The notes beneath the pieces were generated by a model. That model searched no databases and was not told the origin of the DNA. It saw only the letters and a program-made list of their open reading frames with translations. DNA of 64,000 bases from JARRNE01 sp963824085 (GTDB lineage: Bacteria; Pseudomonadota; Gammaproteobacteria; Chromatiales; Chromatiaceae): positions 310,001 through 374,000 of the forward strand of contig CAWGNT010000023.1 of NCBI GenBank assembly GCA_963824085.1, given 5' to 3'. The translations under genes and the position numbers were made by a program. Shown here in pieces: positions 8,778 to 17,261 of the stretch (position 1 is its first letter; every line of letters starts with the position of its first letter).

Positions 8778-9566
8778 TCAGCTTTTGGGGACGAGATCGC
8801 GATAGGCGTGCCAGGTCGCGTGGCCGACGAGGGGCATGGTGACGATCAGCCCGATGTAGAAGGTCACGATTCCGATACCCACGAACATAACGATCAGGCA
8901 TGCCCACAGGGTCATGGCCTGCCAGTTGGTGCGCACTGCCTGCATGCTCGTCTGCATGGCCGACAGCACATCGATCTGACGGTCCATGAGGACCGGTACC
9001 GTGATCGCGCTGATGGCGAATGTAAAGGCCGCGATGATGCCCCCGGCGGCAATGCCGCTGAACAGGAAGCCCGGGTCGTCGCCCGACAGGAAGACTACGG
9101 GGATGAAGTTCTCCCAGGTCGGCACGGGATGATTATAGAAAAGTGCGAAGACCAGCAGGGCGGTCAGCATCCAGGCGAGCATCACCAGGACCAAGACCAC
9201 CGCCACGGCGGAGAGGTGGACCTCGTTGCGCTTCCAGGCACTGAGTGCATTGCAGAACCGCACTTCTTCCCCCCGCTCCAGGCTGTCGCTGATCTGGTAA
9301 AGCCCAATACCGAGCATGGGCGCCAACAAGAAGAACCCGGCCGCTAGCGGCGGAATGATAAAGAACATGTCTCTAGACACCAGCCCGAGCGTCAGGGCAT
9401 AGCTGACCAGAACGAACACGGCGCCGTAGAGCAGGCTGAAGCGAGGGGCGGATGTCAGGTCCCGCCACCCCTTGGCGAGCCACTCCCACGGGTGGTCTAG
9501 GGTGATCTCGTTGACGGGGAGAGCGGTGGTTTGCGCTTGGGCGGTAACGGCTGCGTGTGCCATCAT
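8778..9566 (-). CDS. DUF2189 integral membrane protein
   Basis: The 262-residue protein has an N-terminal cytosolic segment with the typical ITLDHPWEWLAKGWRDL pattern and six predicted membrane helices. It ends in VGHATWHAYRDLV, the conserved C-terminal motif of DUF2189 proteins. In many proteobacteria DUF2189 genes sit beside cytochrome oxidase genes, and here the gene lies just downstream of SCO and heme A synthase on the same strand. A role around respiratory-complex maturation is only suggested by this context. Confidence 0.85.
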   Translation of the reverse strand: MMAHAAVTAQAQTTALPVNEITLDHPWEWLAKGWRDLTSAPRFSLLYGAVFVLVSYALTLGLVSRDMFFIIPPLAAGFFLLAPMLGIGLYQISDSLERGEEVRFCNALSAWKRNEVHLSAVAVVLVLVMLAWMLTALLVFALFYNHPVPTWENFIPVVFLSGDDPGFLFSGIAAGGIIAAFTFAISAITVPVLMDRQIDVLSAMQTSMQAVRTNWQAMTLWACLIVMFVGIGIVTFYIGLIVTMPLVGHATWHAYRDLVPKS

Positions 9567-9591
9567 GGGGTCCTCCTTCGGTCGTTTGTAA

Positions 9592-10269
9592 TTAGGATCT
9601 ATGCGGGAAACTTCGCTTTATGGCTGCGAAATCCGCGGCCATCGCCTTGGAATCATAGGGGGTGCTGAAGACGGCGGTCAAACGTGCGTCGGGATCGATC
9701 AGAACGATGGTCGCGGAGTGATCCATTAGATAGCCCAGGGCGGAGCTTGGGTCGTCTACCCGGGCGTAGGCCAGCCCAAGCTGGGCCGTCAATCCCCGCA
9801 GGCTGTCATTGCTCCCGGTCGCACCGAGAAAGTGCCGGTCGAAGTAATGGACGTACTGAGCGAGGCGTTGCGGCGTGTCGCGCTCCGGATCGACCGAGAT
9901 GAACAGAAACTGCGCTGCCGGCTTGCCGCCTTTCGGCGTGATCTGTTGGCGTACGGCACGGAAGGTTGCCAGAGTCGTCGGGCAGATATCCGGGCAGGAT
10001 GTGTAGCCGATCGCCAGGAAGGTCCAGTGCCCGCGCAAGCTGTCCAGCGTGAAGGGCTTGCGGTCCTGGCCGGTGAGGGTGAACGGCTGCAGAGGCTTCG
10101 GTCTGGGCAGCAAGGTGCCTGCCTTCAGCTCCACTTCCGATGGGGGTGGGCCAACCCCCGGACCGAAGTAGCCCACGCCGAGCCAGGCCCCCGCGGCTGC
10201 GGCCACAACCGCAACCACGAAGACAGCGCGTCCAAGTAAACCGCTGCCCGCCGGCTGGCCTTGGGTCAT
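9592..10269 (-). CDS. SCO1/SenC family copper chaperone (copy 1)
   Basis: SCO proteins deliver copper to the CuA site of cytochrome oxidase subunit II. The 225-residue protein has an N-terminal membrane anchor (about residues 11-33). Its thioredoxin fold holds the copper motif CPDIC and the distal histidine in MDHSAT. Its ATG overlaps the stop of the heme A synthase gene (10266-10269), so the two are translationally coupled. A second SCO gene lies at 15300-15914 on the other strand. Confidence 0.94.
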   Translation of the reverse strand: MTQGQPAGSGLLGRAVFVVAVVAAAAGAWLGVGYFGPGVGPPPSEVELKAGTLLPRPKPLQPFTLTGQDRKPFTLDSLRGHWTFLAIGYTSCPDICPTTLATFRAVRQQITPKGGKPAAQFLFISVDPERDTPQRLAQYVHYFDRHFLGATGSNDSLRGLTAQLGLAYARVDDPSSALGYLMDHSATIVLIDPDARLTAVFSTPYDSKAMAADFAAIKRSFPHRS

Positions 10270-11327
10270 GACGACAACCTCATCGGGGACAGCGGTGCCG
10301 GCTCCGTTTCACCGCTCGGAACGCTTCCTGGGGGACTCAAGGCATGGATAAGGGTTACCACTGCGAGCAACAACAGCGCCGCACCCCCGTTGTGCGCAAC
10401 GGCAACCGGCAGCGGTAGATGGCCCAGGACATTGGCGATGCCTAGCCCGACCTGCAGGAGCAGCGTCCCGGCCAGCACGAAGCCCACTCGAAAATGCCGC
10501 AGATGCTGGGAACGCCTCAGCACCTGAACGGCGAGCGTGCCCAGGTACAGGAACACGACCAGCGCGCCGATCCGGTGGGTGAGGTGGATGGCCGTGCGGG
10601 CGGCGCTGTCCAGCACACCGAACTCGTAGTTGACCCCCAATCCCCTCCAGAGGGTGAAGCCCTCGCCGAAGTCCGTGGGCGGCCACCAGAGACCGCCGTA
10701 GCAGGTGGGAAATTCGGTGCAGGCGACCGCGGCGTAGTTGGTGCTGGTCCAGCCGCCGAGCAGGATTTGGACACACACCAGCACCAGACCGCCCCAGGCC
10801 CAAGGCCGCAGCCGTGCGAGTGACGGGTTGAGGGGGGCGGTACAAAGTCCTCCAAGCCGCAGGACGAGCCACCATAGAAGCGCGAGTGTGGCCATGCCGC
10901 CGGCGAGATGGGCGGTCACAATCGCCGGTTTTACGAGCAGGGTTACGGTCCACATTCCGAGCAGCCCCTGGAAGATCACGAGGGCCACAAGCAGCGTCGG
11001 CAGACCTACGGGGAGCCCGCTTCGACGGTGGTAGAACCATGCGACGGCGGCCAGCAAGACGATGGCGAGGCCCAGGCTGCTAGCGAGGTAGCGATGGACC
11101 ATCTCCTTGCGGGCCTTGACGGGCTCAACGGGCCGCTGCGGATAGCTTGCATTGGCCTCCGCGACCGCCTCGGCGGTCGCGGGAGCGGCAGCGCGGCCGT
11201 AACAGCCCGGCCAGTCGGGGCAGCCCAGACCGGCGTCGGACAAGCGCACATAGGCGCCGACCATGACCACGGTCAGGGCCAGCAGGGCGGCGCAAGCTGC
11301 GAGGACGGCAAAGGTTGTTCGTTTCAC
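10266..11327 (-). CDS. ctaA: Heme A synthase (COX15/CtaA)
   Basis: It oxidises heme O to heme A for aa3-type oxidases. The protein has eight predicted transmembrane helices. The four heme-binding histidines are in HRYLASSLGL, HLAGGMATL, HLTHRIGAL and AHNGGAALL. The paired cysteine loops GCPDWPGCYG and CTEFPTCYGG are present. A GTG at 11327 is chosen because membrane-type sequence begins there; an in-frame TTG at 11381 is the alternative. This is the only intact heme A synthase in the window: the copy next to ctaB (19418-19822) is truncated. Confidence 0.93.
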   Translation of the reverse strand: MKRTTFAVLAACAALLALTVVMVGAYVRLSDAGLGCPDWPGCYGRAAAPATAEAVAEANASYPQRPVEPVKARKEMVHRYLASSLGLAIVLLAAVAWFYHRRSGLPVGLPTLLVALVIFQGLLGMWTVTLLVKPAIVTAHLAGGMATLALLWWLVLRLGGLCTAPLNPSLARLRPWAWGGLVLVCVQILLGGWTSTNYAAVACTEFPTCYGGLWWPPTDFGEGFTLWRGLGVNYEFGVLDSAARTAIHLTHRIGALVVFLYLGTLAVQVLRRSQHLRHFRVGFVLAGTLLLQVGLGIANVLGHLPLPVAVAHNGGAALLLLAVVTLIHALSPPGSVPSGETEPAPLSPMRLSS

Positions 11328-11405
11328 GGCAGAGCTGTCCCCTATAGTTACCCGTTTGCGTTGACGGCGAAGTGCAGGCAATGACGTTGAACGGGATCAC
11401 GACGA

Positions 11406-11658
11406 ATGCGGCGGCGGTGTTCTCCGCCGAGGCGACTTGCGACGGCCTGGGTCGGACTAGGCATCACCGAGCTCGCCTTGGCCAGCGTATTCGCGTTCCT
11501 GCTGGTGGTGGCCCGTACACCTGGGCTGTCCGATCTCTTTCGGGGTGCTGTGGAGCTTGCGCCCCGGCGCGGCGCCGGCGGTCTCCTGGCCCGCCTTGGC
11601 CTCCGCGGCCGGCATCTCGGTGCGTCGGGCCATGACTCGCGCGAGCTCCCGCTTCTGA
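11406..11658 (+). pseudogene. Remnant of a heme-copper oxidase subunit I-like gene
   Basis: The frame from 11406 encodes ELALASVFAFLLVVARTPGL, resembling the first helix of subunit I-like proteins that accompany cox clusters. After a junction near 11542 another frame reads VLWSLRPGAAPAVSWPALAS, which resembles the next loop and helix. The segment expected between them, with the first histidine-containing helix, is missing, and the frame then stops at 11656-11658. This fits an internally deleted, frameshifted gene. The assignment rests on pattern memory, not a search. Confidence 0.4.
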
Positions 11659-11894
11659 TCGACGCTATCCGGCTGAGAGAATCCCAGCGCGATCAGCAAG
11701 GGTATTGGTAGCGCGAACAGGAGGGCGTGCATGCAGCGGAATTGAAAACCGAGATCACCAAACTGCATGCGGGTGCAATATTCGAGGACGCATTACGGCG
11801 TTGTGGCAAGCATACGGGACGAGATTTCGATTCACTATAGCCACCACGGAAACCACTATCAATATCCTGTTTAGGGTTCCCCTCCTCATCGAAT

Positions 11895-12065
11895 ATCGTC
11901 TTCTCACTCTTTCAGGGCATGTACTACTTGGCAAAGGACGATGGCGAGGCCGACAAGACCCACGTCGTAAAAGCGCTTACCGTACGTATCGTACTGTCCC
12001 TGGCCCTCTTCGGCCTTCTGATCCTCGGTTACGTTTTCGGCGTATTGGAGCCGCACAGCATGTGA
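11895..12065 (+). pseudogene. DUF2909 (twin-helix membrane protein) remnant
   Basis: The frame ending at 12065 reads IVFSLFQGMYYLAKDDG, then KTHVVKALTVRIVLSLALF and GVLEPHSM. This matches the second loop and helix of DUF2909 proteins and is clearly related to the intact DUF2909 gene at 22457-22702. The first helix is lost. A 48-residue ORF from the ATG at 11919 could still be translated, but it lacks the N-terminal half. Its orientation relative to the neighbouring coxC remnant is the same as in the intact cluster. Confidence 0.65.
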
Positions 12066-12140
12066 CCTTGCGAGCCGGACTGCAGTGCCGCGCGCCGGCT
12101 CGCCCCTGCGGCCAGCTGGTGCGGACTGTTGGGCGTAGTA

Positions 12141-13012
12141 TTACATCCAGTAGACGAGTACGAAGAGTCCCAGCCACACGACGTCCACGAAGCGCCAGTA
12201 CCAATCCACCGCCTCGAAGGCGAAGTGGTTGTGGGGGGAGGAGTGTCCCTTAATGGCGCGCCCGGGAATGGTCATCAGTCATGACGGCACCAATGGTAAC
12301 GTGAAAGCCCGTCAGTATGAAGAAGGTCGAGCCGTAACCCCGGAATGCAGGGTTAGGTTCAGCTCTTCGCAAGCGTGGCGATACTCCCATGCCTAGAGGC
12401 AAACGAACAGGAGCCCGAGGGAAATGGTCGCCACGAGCGCGCGCACGAGCTGGGTTTGGTTACGTTGTTTCGGTCCCCAGTGCGCCCAGGTGCCCGTGGC
12501 GCCGGAGCTGAGTAGGATCAGTGTGGTCATCGCCAGGATGCCCCAGGCATGCATCGGCTAGAACGCACCGCCACTTTTCCGGGACTGGATGTCGGCCAGT
12601 TGGCGACGAACTGGTTCCGCAATAGTTGATGGCCCCCCAGGTAACCCCCTCCGCCGAGCCAGGGCAGCGCGACGTTTCTGATGTAGAACAAGGCGCTGAA
12701 GAATCTCACGAAGAAGAAGACCTTCGAGGCGATGCACCGGAACATACCCTGGCGGAAGGAGCGGTCCACCTGGTCGCTGTAACAGTCCGACAGGTTTTCC
12801 CTGATTACGTGGTCGAACTAGCCGTGAAACATGACCATCAGCAGCGCCAGGCCGCCCACGATCATCCAGGGGCCAAACCCGAAGTGGTTGATGGTCAGCG
12901 CAACCCCGGCGAGGATCAGCAGGACCGATAGCATGGCGACGAGGGGCCAATGCCTTGGGTCGAGTACGTAATACTGACGCTGACCATGGGATGCGCCGCT
13001 CATGCTTGCCAT
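12141..13012 (-). pseudogene. coxC (cytochrome c oxidase subunit III) pseudogene
   Basis: Reading leftward from an ATG at 13012 or 13003, the first helices are intact (YYVLDPRHWPLVAMLSVLL, then INHFGFGPWMIVGGLAL) until an in-frame stop. Further subunit III motifs follow in other frames: SDQVDRSFRQGMF, ALFYIRNVALPWLGG, and near 12145-12240 the final helix with the Tyr-Trp end. Several frameshifts and stops make it non-functional. Divergence from the intact coxC at 22717 is large, so it is not a recent copy. Confidence 0.85.
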
Positions 13013-13059
13013 CCTCACATCTTTGGACTGTTGCTCACTCGGATCAGGCAGCCGCTCAG

Positions 13060-13610
13060 GGCACGGCGCCGCGTTGCGCGCCAGGCACCCGCATGACGCT
13101 GTAGCACAGGCTGATAAGCCCGATCTCCGCCGGCAGGTCAGGGCAGATGACGAAACGTAGCGGCACCTCCGTGGAGTCCCAGCCCTGCAGGGTCTGCTGG
13201 CGGAAACAAAAGCACTCCAGCGTATGCACGAAGCTCGCCGCCTGCCAAGGCACGAAGCCCGGAATGGCCTGCCCGTGATGGTATTCGACGAGCAGTTGTC
13301 GGCAAGAAACCGCTCGTCGTACACCTGACCCGGATGGAGCCGCACCCGTTGCGTCCTGGGGGCGCAGGCTCCAGGGGAGGTCGGGGTGAACGGTCGCATG
13401 GAAGTTGATGGTCACCCACTGGTCCTGCACCGCCAGGGCCGCGAGCCACGACAGCGTGCGCCGCTCCGACAAGACCAATTCGCTCATGGACCGGCTCTCA
13501 GCATGCGCTACTGCCCATGACGAGCCGGTAGAGACCTCTCCAGAAGGGGATCGAGATCACAGACCTGAACAGGGCGAAGGCTGCGAGCAACCAGGCGGCT
13601 CAAAGGTTCA
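13060..13610 (-). pseudogene. cox11 (CtaG/Cox11 copper-insertion protein) pseudogene
   Basis: Reading leftward, a membrane-anchor-like segment (FALFRSVISIPFWRGLYRL) near 13600-13520 is followed by VQDQWVTINFHATVHPDLPW. A frameshift comes after RPQ; the next frame supplies TQRVRLHPGQVYDERF. A further shift restores GQAIPGFVPWQAASFVHTLE and then CFCFRQQTLQ, the copper-binding CFCF motif of Cox11, and ICPDLPAEIGLISLCYSVM. All main Cox11 landmarks are present but split over frames, so the gene is dead. It precedes the coxC pseudogene, the usual operon order. Confidence 0.85.
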
Positions 13611-13706
13611 GAGCCGCTGCTGAGGGGATGTCTCGCCTTTCGTCATAGCGTCCGTTGGCGCTTCGGTGGCTGCGCGGCCGGCCTCTTGGACGATCCGTCT
13701 GCCGCC

Positions 13707-13889
13707 GCGACGGCGCGGCGGCAGAATCTACCCGCTCGCCGAGAGAGAGACCATCCACACCGAGAGATCCTACAAGAACGCCGTGGCCGATTTCGAGGCG
13801 CTTGCACGGGACGCGGGCTCGTGCCCGTGCGCCACTGGATGGATGAACGGCAGCCCTTCCGGCTCCACTTTCTGCGCCCGTGTAGTTGA
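13707..13889 (+). pseudogene. C-terminal remnant of egtD (L-histidine N-alpha-methyltransferase)
   Basis: The frame from about 13707 reads GGRIYPLAERETIHTERSYK and DFEALARDAG. It then shifts near 13815 to LVPVRHWMDERQPFRLHFLR before a stop. This is the characteristic end of EgtD, the first enzyme of ergothioneine synthesis (GETIHTExSYK, then WxDExxxFxLHxL). The catalytic N-terminal domain is absent. No other egt gene is visible in the window. Confidence 0.65.
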
Positions 13890-13990
13890 AGCCCACGCGT
13901 TTGCCCAAACTCTGCGATTTTTGTAAGGTGCAACCTTTGTCACGCACGCCGCTGCTGGCCGCCAGCCCGCACGCTTGAGTCCTCACGTCG

Positions 13991-14875
13991 GTGCCTAGTC
14001 TACTCACACTGCTCGCGCCCTGGGAGTTTGCTCCGACCGTGCCAATCGCCTGCGCGGTGGGGAGCATCCTGTACTGGCGCGGCCGGCGCCGGCGCCGGCA
14101 GGCGGGCCTGGCGACGGGCGTGGGCCGTGCGCTCAGCTTCTACCTAGGCCTGGTGCTGATCTACGGGGTGATGCAGACCTACGTGGACTATCTCTCCCAG
14201 CACATGTTCTGGGTACACCGGGCACAGCATCTGGTGCTACATCATCTGGCGCCGTTTCTGATCATGCTCGCCGTGCCCCATGAGGTGCTGGGCTGGGGGC
14301 TTCCAGTGCGCCTGCGCGAACGGGTGCTGCTGCCGCTCTGGGGCAGCCCGCCCGTGCGGCTCGCCTACCGTGTGGTGCAGAATCCTGTGGTGTCGCCCCT
14401 GCTATTCGTGGGCCTGATCTATTTCTGGCTGATGCCGTCGGTGCACTTCGCAGCCATGCTGAGCGCTTCACGCTATCAGCTGATGAACTGGAGCATGGTG
14501 CTGGACGGGCTGTTCTTCTGGTGGCTGGTGCTGGATCCGCGCTCGCCGCGGGAGCCCGGCGTCCTGGGCTATCCAGCCCGCATCGTGCTGCTGTGGGCCA
14601 TCATGCTGCCGCAGATTGCCATCGGAGCGCACATCTCGCTCAGCAAGTCGGTGCTGTATGACGTATACAGCGTATGTGGCCGCGCCTGGCCGGTGAGTCC
14701 CCTGGTCGACCAGGAAACGGGGGGGATCATCACCTGGATTCCGGCGGCCATGATGAGTGTGCTCGCCATCCTGCTGGTGCTGCGTATGTGGATGCGCCGC
14801 AGCGCGGGTGGAGAGGGCGCCGGCACCTCCACGCGGATGGACGGTGAGCCGCGGATCTCACGGAGTGTGCCATGA
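13991..14875 (+). CDS. ctaG: Caa3-type cytochrome oxidase assembly protein CtaG
   Basis: The 294-residue protein has about seven to eight transmembrane helices. The histidine-rich segment HRAQHLVLHHLAPFLIMLA and the later MLPQIAIGAHISLSK region are signatures of caa3_CtaG proteins, which are involved in CuB assembly in caa3 oxidases and are unrelated in sequence to Cox11. It starts at a GTG (13991). Its stop overlaps the ATG of the PCu(A)C gene (ATGA), and that gene overlaps the next SCO gene, forming a tight copper-delivery operon. Confidence 0.88.
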   Translation: MPSLLTLLAPWEFAPTVPIACAVGSILYWRGRRRRRQAGLATGVGRALSFYLGLVLIYGVMQTYVDYLSQHMFWVHRAQHLVLHHLAPFLIMLAVPHEVLGWGLPVRLRERVLLPLWGSPPVRLAYRVVQNPVVSPLLFVGLIYFWLMPSVHFAAMLSASRYQLMNWSMVLDGLFFWWLVLDPRSPREPGVLGYPARIVLLWAIMLPQIAIGAHISLSKSVLYDVYSVCGRAWPVSPLVDQETGGIITWIPAAMMSVLAILLVLRMWMRRSAGGEGAGTSTRMDGEPRISRSVP

Positions 14876-15303
14876 AGCGAGCTCTGCTCTTTGCCCTATT
14901 GCTGGCTGTCACCGTGGTCGCTCAGGCCGGACCGCCGCCAGTGGCGATCAGTGATGCACGTATTCGCTGGCTGCCTGGGGAGCTGCCCATGGCAGGCTAC
15001 TTCTCAATCACCAGCCACGCGTCGACGCCCCTGAGGCTAGTGGGAGCCGCCAGCCCCGCTTTCGGTCATGTGATGCTGCATCGTAGCCTGCACGAGGGCA
15101 GCGTGGCGCACATGGTCCACGTCGAGGGCGTAGACCTGGCGCCGGATCAGACCGTGGTGTTTGAGCCGGGCGGCTACCATCTGATGCTGATGCACCGCAA
15201 GAATGCCTTGCAGCCCGGTGAGGAAGTGCCGGTGACCCTGCGCTTCGGCGATGGTGATACGCTCGAAGTGCCCTTCCGTGTGGAGGGAGCGCAGGGCGAA
15301 TGA
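14872..15303 (+). CDS. Periplasmic copper chaperone PCu(A)C
   Basis: The 143-residue protein has a Sec signal (about residues 1-19, cleavage after AQA). Its cupredoxin-like fold has the Met/His copper site: HVMLHRS, a methionine in AHMVH, and YHLMLM further on, close to the family consensus H-M-x10-M-x21-H-x-M. PCu(A)C hands Cu(I) to SCO or directly to the CuA site of oxidases. Start and stop overlap both neighbours by four bases, so it is translationally coupled to ctaG and the SCO gene. Confidence 0.93.
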   Translation: MKRALLFALLLAVTVVAQAGPPPVAISDARIRWLPGELPMAGYFSITSHASTPLRLVGAASPAFGHVMLHRSLHEGSVAHMVHVEGVDLAPDQTVVFEPGGYHLMLMHRKNALQPGEEVPVTLRFGDGDTLEVPFRVEGAQGE

Positions 15304-15914
15304 CGCGCGCTCGCGCAGCAAGTGACCGCGCGTTGGGCGCGTGTCTCGGCGCATTGCTGCTGGTGGGTCTCCTCGTCGGATGCGGACGCAGCGCACCGCC
15401 TTGGGGTCTCAGGGACATCACCGGACTCATGGCCCCGCTGGATTTTTCCCTCACCGAGGCGAGCGACGGGGCCACGGTGCACGGTAAGGATTTCCGGGGT
15501 CGCCTGGTACTGCTCTACTTCGGCTATACCCATTGCCCGGATGTGTGTCCGACCACCCTGTCCCACCTCGGCCGCGCCGTGGCAGCCCTGGGACCGCAGG
15601 CGGAGCAGGTGCGCATCCTGTTCGTGAGTGTGGATCCGGCGCGCGATACGCTGCTGCAGCTGAAGACCTATGCGGCGACCTTCGGCCCGCAGGTCGTGGG
15701 TCTGCGCGGCAGCCAGGACGAGATCAAGGCCCTCACCAAGCGCTACCGCGTGACCTACGGGTACGGCAAACCCGACGCCTACGGCGACTATGAGGTGTCG
15801 CACAGCAGTGCCGTCTACGTGTTCGACCGTGAGGGCGACATTCGCCTGCTCGCCGATTCCACTGCGGAGTCCTCAGTCATCACTGGAGATCTCAAGCGTC
15901 TGCTGGCAGAGTAG
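15300..15914 (+). CDS. SCO1/SenC family copper chaperone, lipoprotein type (copy 2)
   Basis: The 204-residue protein begins with a lipoprotein signal (LLVGLLVGC), so it is anchored by lipid rather than by a helix. Its thioredoxin fold carries the CPDVC copper motif in a YTHCPDVCPTTL context and the distal histidine in VSHSSAV. It closes the ctaG-PCu(A)C-SCO operon and probably receives or reduces copper for the CuA site. It differs from the SCO at 9592-10269 in anchoring and sequence, so the two may serve different steps. Confidence 0.94.
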   Translation: MTRARAASDRALGACLGALLLVGLLVGCGRSAPPWGLRDITGLMAPLDFSLTEASDGATVHGKDFRGRLVLLYFGYTHCPDVCPTTLSHLGRAVAALGPQAEQVRILFVSVDPARDTLLQLKTYAATFGPQVVGLRGSQDEIKALTKRYRVTYGYGKPDAYGDYEVSHSSAVYVFDREGDIRLLADSTAESSVITGDLKRLLAE

Positions 15915-16156
15915 CCCGCGGAGAGTCGCCACCGCAGGCTGGCGGGCGTGATGCCCCCATGGTGTGCCCCGTAGCGCGTCCTGGCATCGGCGCTCCTGAA
16001 ACGTGAACCCAAACTTCCCTCTAGGGCGAAGGCAGCTACGCTTGCGGTGCATGCAGGAGAAGCTGGGACCTTGACGCGTCGCGAAGTCGCCCATGTACCT
16101 GCAGAACCCGCACTTCCGTTCCATGCGGTGGGGGCTTGCCGCGATCTCATCTCAAT

Positions 16157-16243
16157 GCCGCGGTGGCGGAATTGGTAGACGCGCATGGTTCAGGTCCATG
16201 TTGGGGAAACCCGGTAGAGGTCCAAGTCCTCTCTTCGCCACCA
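16157..16243 (+). tRNA. tRNA-Leu (anticodon CAG), degenerate and possibly inactive
   Basis: The anticodon stem CATGG/CCATG encloses TTCAGGT (anticodon CAG). A long variable arm (GGG-GAAA-CCC) of tRNA-Leu type is present and CCA is encoded at the end. The acceptor stem is poor: GCCGCGG against CTTCGCC leaves mismatches at pairs 2 and 5 and one G-T pair. The T loop reads TCCAAGT instead of TTCRANT, changing the invariant U55. An IS630 transposase remnant begins within ten bases of its 3' end. It may be a pseudo-tRNA whose 3' half was altered by an insertion event. Confidence 0.55.
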
Positions 16244-16251
16244 ACTAGCCG

Positions 16252-16416
16252 AATTTAGGATTATGGAAATTCTTCAAAAAGAAGACGCTCTACAACCGTT
16301 ACTTTGAAACCTTCGCCGAGTTCAAAGCCGCGTGTGAAGCGTTCTTCGCCAATCCTGCACAATACCGCCGGGAGCTGCACTCGTTGCTGACGGAGAATTT
16401 CGAGATCGCTGGTTAG
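16252..16416 (+). mobile_element. IS630-family transposase C-terminal remnant
   Basis: The frame encodes LWKFFKKKTLYNRYFETF, AEFKAACEAFF and ELHSLLTENFEI before a stop at 16414-16416. This is the typical C-terminal end of IS630-family DDE transposases. Only about 52 residues remain; the catalytic core is missing. It directly abuts the degenerate tRNA-Leu, so the tRNA gene may have been the integration border. Confidence 0.7.
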
Positions 16417-16627
16417 TGAAAAACCGAGAATCTGATATTAGCTACGTATAAAATGGCGCATGGCATGACCAATTCTACGAAACCAAATTGTCATCCCATT
16501 AACCTCACGAATTATATATTCATTATGTCTTAACGTTCTAAATCACCTAAAATTGTAAACAGCTATAATAATTGTGCGAGTCTGTTTACGTAGCTGCTTG
16601 TCCTACAAATGACTGAAGGAGCTCAAC

Positions 16628-17209
16628 ATGCTTGCGAAACATTTTAGTCACTTGATTTACCAACCAAAACACAGTCTCGAGGATGCCGACCGACAGCCAG
16701 CCAGGCCGCTGGATATCGTCATGCACGTGGCCCTGCTGTCGTTGATCCCCACGCTCTGCGGCTATTACGCCACCGCCGTCATCGGCTGGGACCTGGGTGC
16801 CGGTGAGCCCTTCACCATTGCACAGAACAAAGCCCTGTATATCGCCATCGCCTGTTTCGTTGGCTTCAACGTGGGCGTCTACGCCATGGGCTACGGCATC
16901 TGCTGGTTGTCGCAGACCTTCGACGTAAAACCAAAACCCATGCACTGCGTGGAACTGGCGGTGTTCACATCGGTGCCCCTGTTCCTGGTCGGCTTCTCCG
17001 CCCTTTACCCGGTGCTGTACATCAACGTGCTGCTGGGACTGGTGGCCATAGCCGCATCCGTTTACCTGCTCTATATCGGCGTACCCATTTTCATGCACAT
17101 ACCGGAGGATGAAGGTTTCGTCTACTCCTCGTGGGTGGTGTCGCTGGGCATGATCATGATCGTGGTGTTCCTTGGGCTTTCGGCGTTCGTGTTTTCCTGG
17201 TTGTCCTGA
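16628..17209 (+). CDS. Yip1-family multi-pass membrane protein
   Basis: The 193-residue protein has an N-terminal amphipathic start (LAKHFSHLIYQPKHSLED), then five hydrophobic helices, in the pattern of bacterial Yip1-domain proteins. A clear ribosome site (GAAGGAG) lies upstream of the ATG. The 200 bp before it are unusually AT-rich for this genome and contain TATAAT at 16564-16569, a likely -10 element. A strong terminator follows. This looks like a monocistronic gene standing alone between mobile-element debris. Function unknown. Confidence 0.8.
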   Translation: MLAKHFSHLIYQPKHSLEDADRQPARPLDIVMHVALLSLIPTLCGYYATAVIGWDLGAGEPFTIAQNKALYIAIACFVGFNVGVYAMGYGICWLSQTFDVKPKPMHCVELAVFTSVPLFLVGFSALYPVLYINVLLGLVAIAASVYLLYIGVPIFMHIPEDEGFVYSSWVVSLGMIMIVVFLGLSAFVFSWLS

Positions 17210-17234
17210 GACGACACCTGTCACGTTAAAGAAA

Positions 17235-17261
17235 GGCCAGTCGATTGACTGGCCCTTTTCT
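17235..17261 (+). terminator. Rho-independent terminator after the Yip1 gene
   Basis: A perfect 8-bp stem (GGCCAGTC/GACTGGCC) with a GATT loop is followed by CTTTTCT. The AAAGAAA stretch upstream suggests it could also work on the other strand. Confidence 0.85.
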
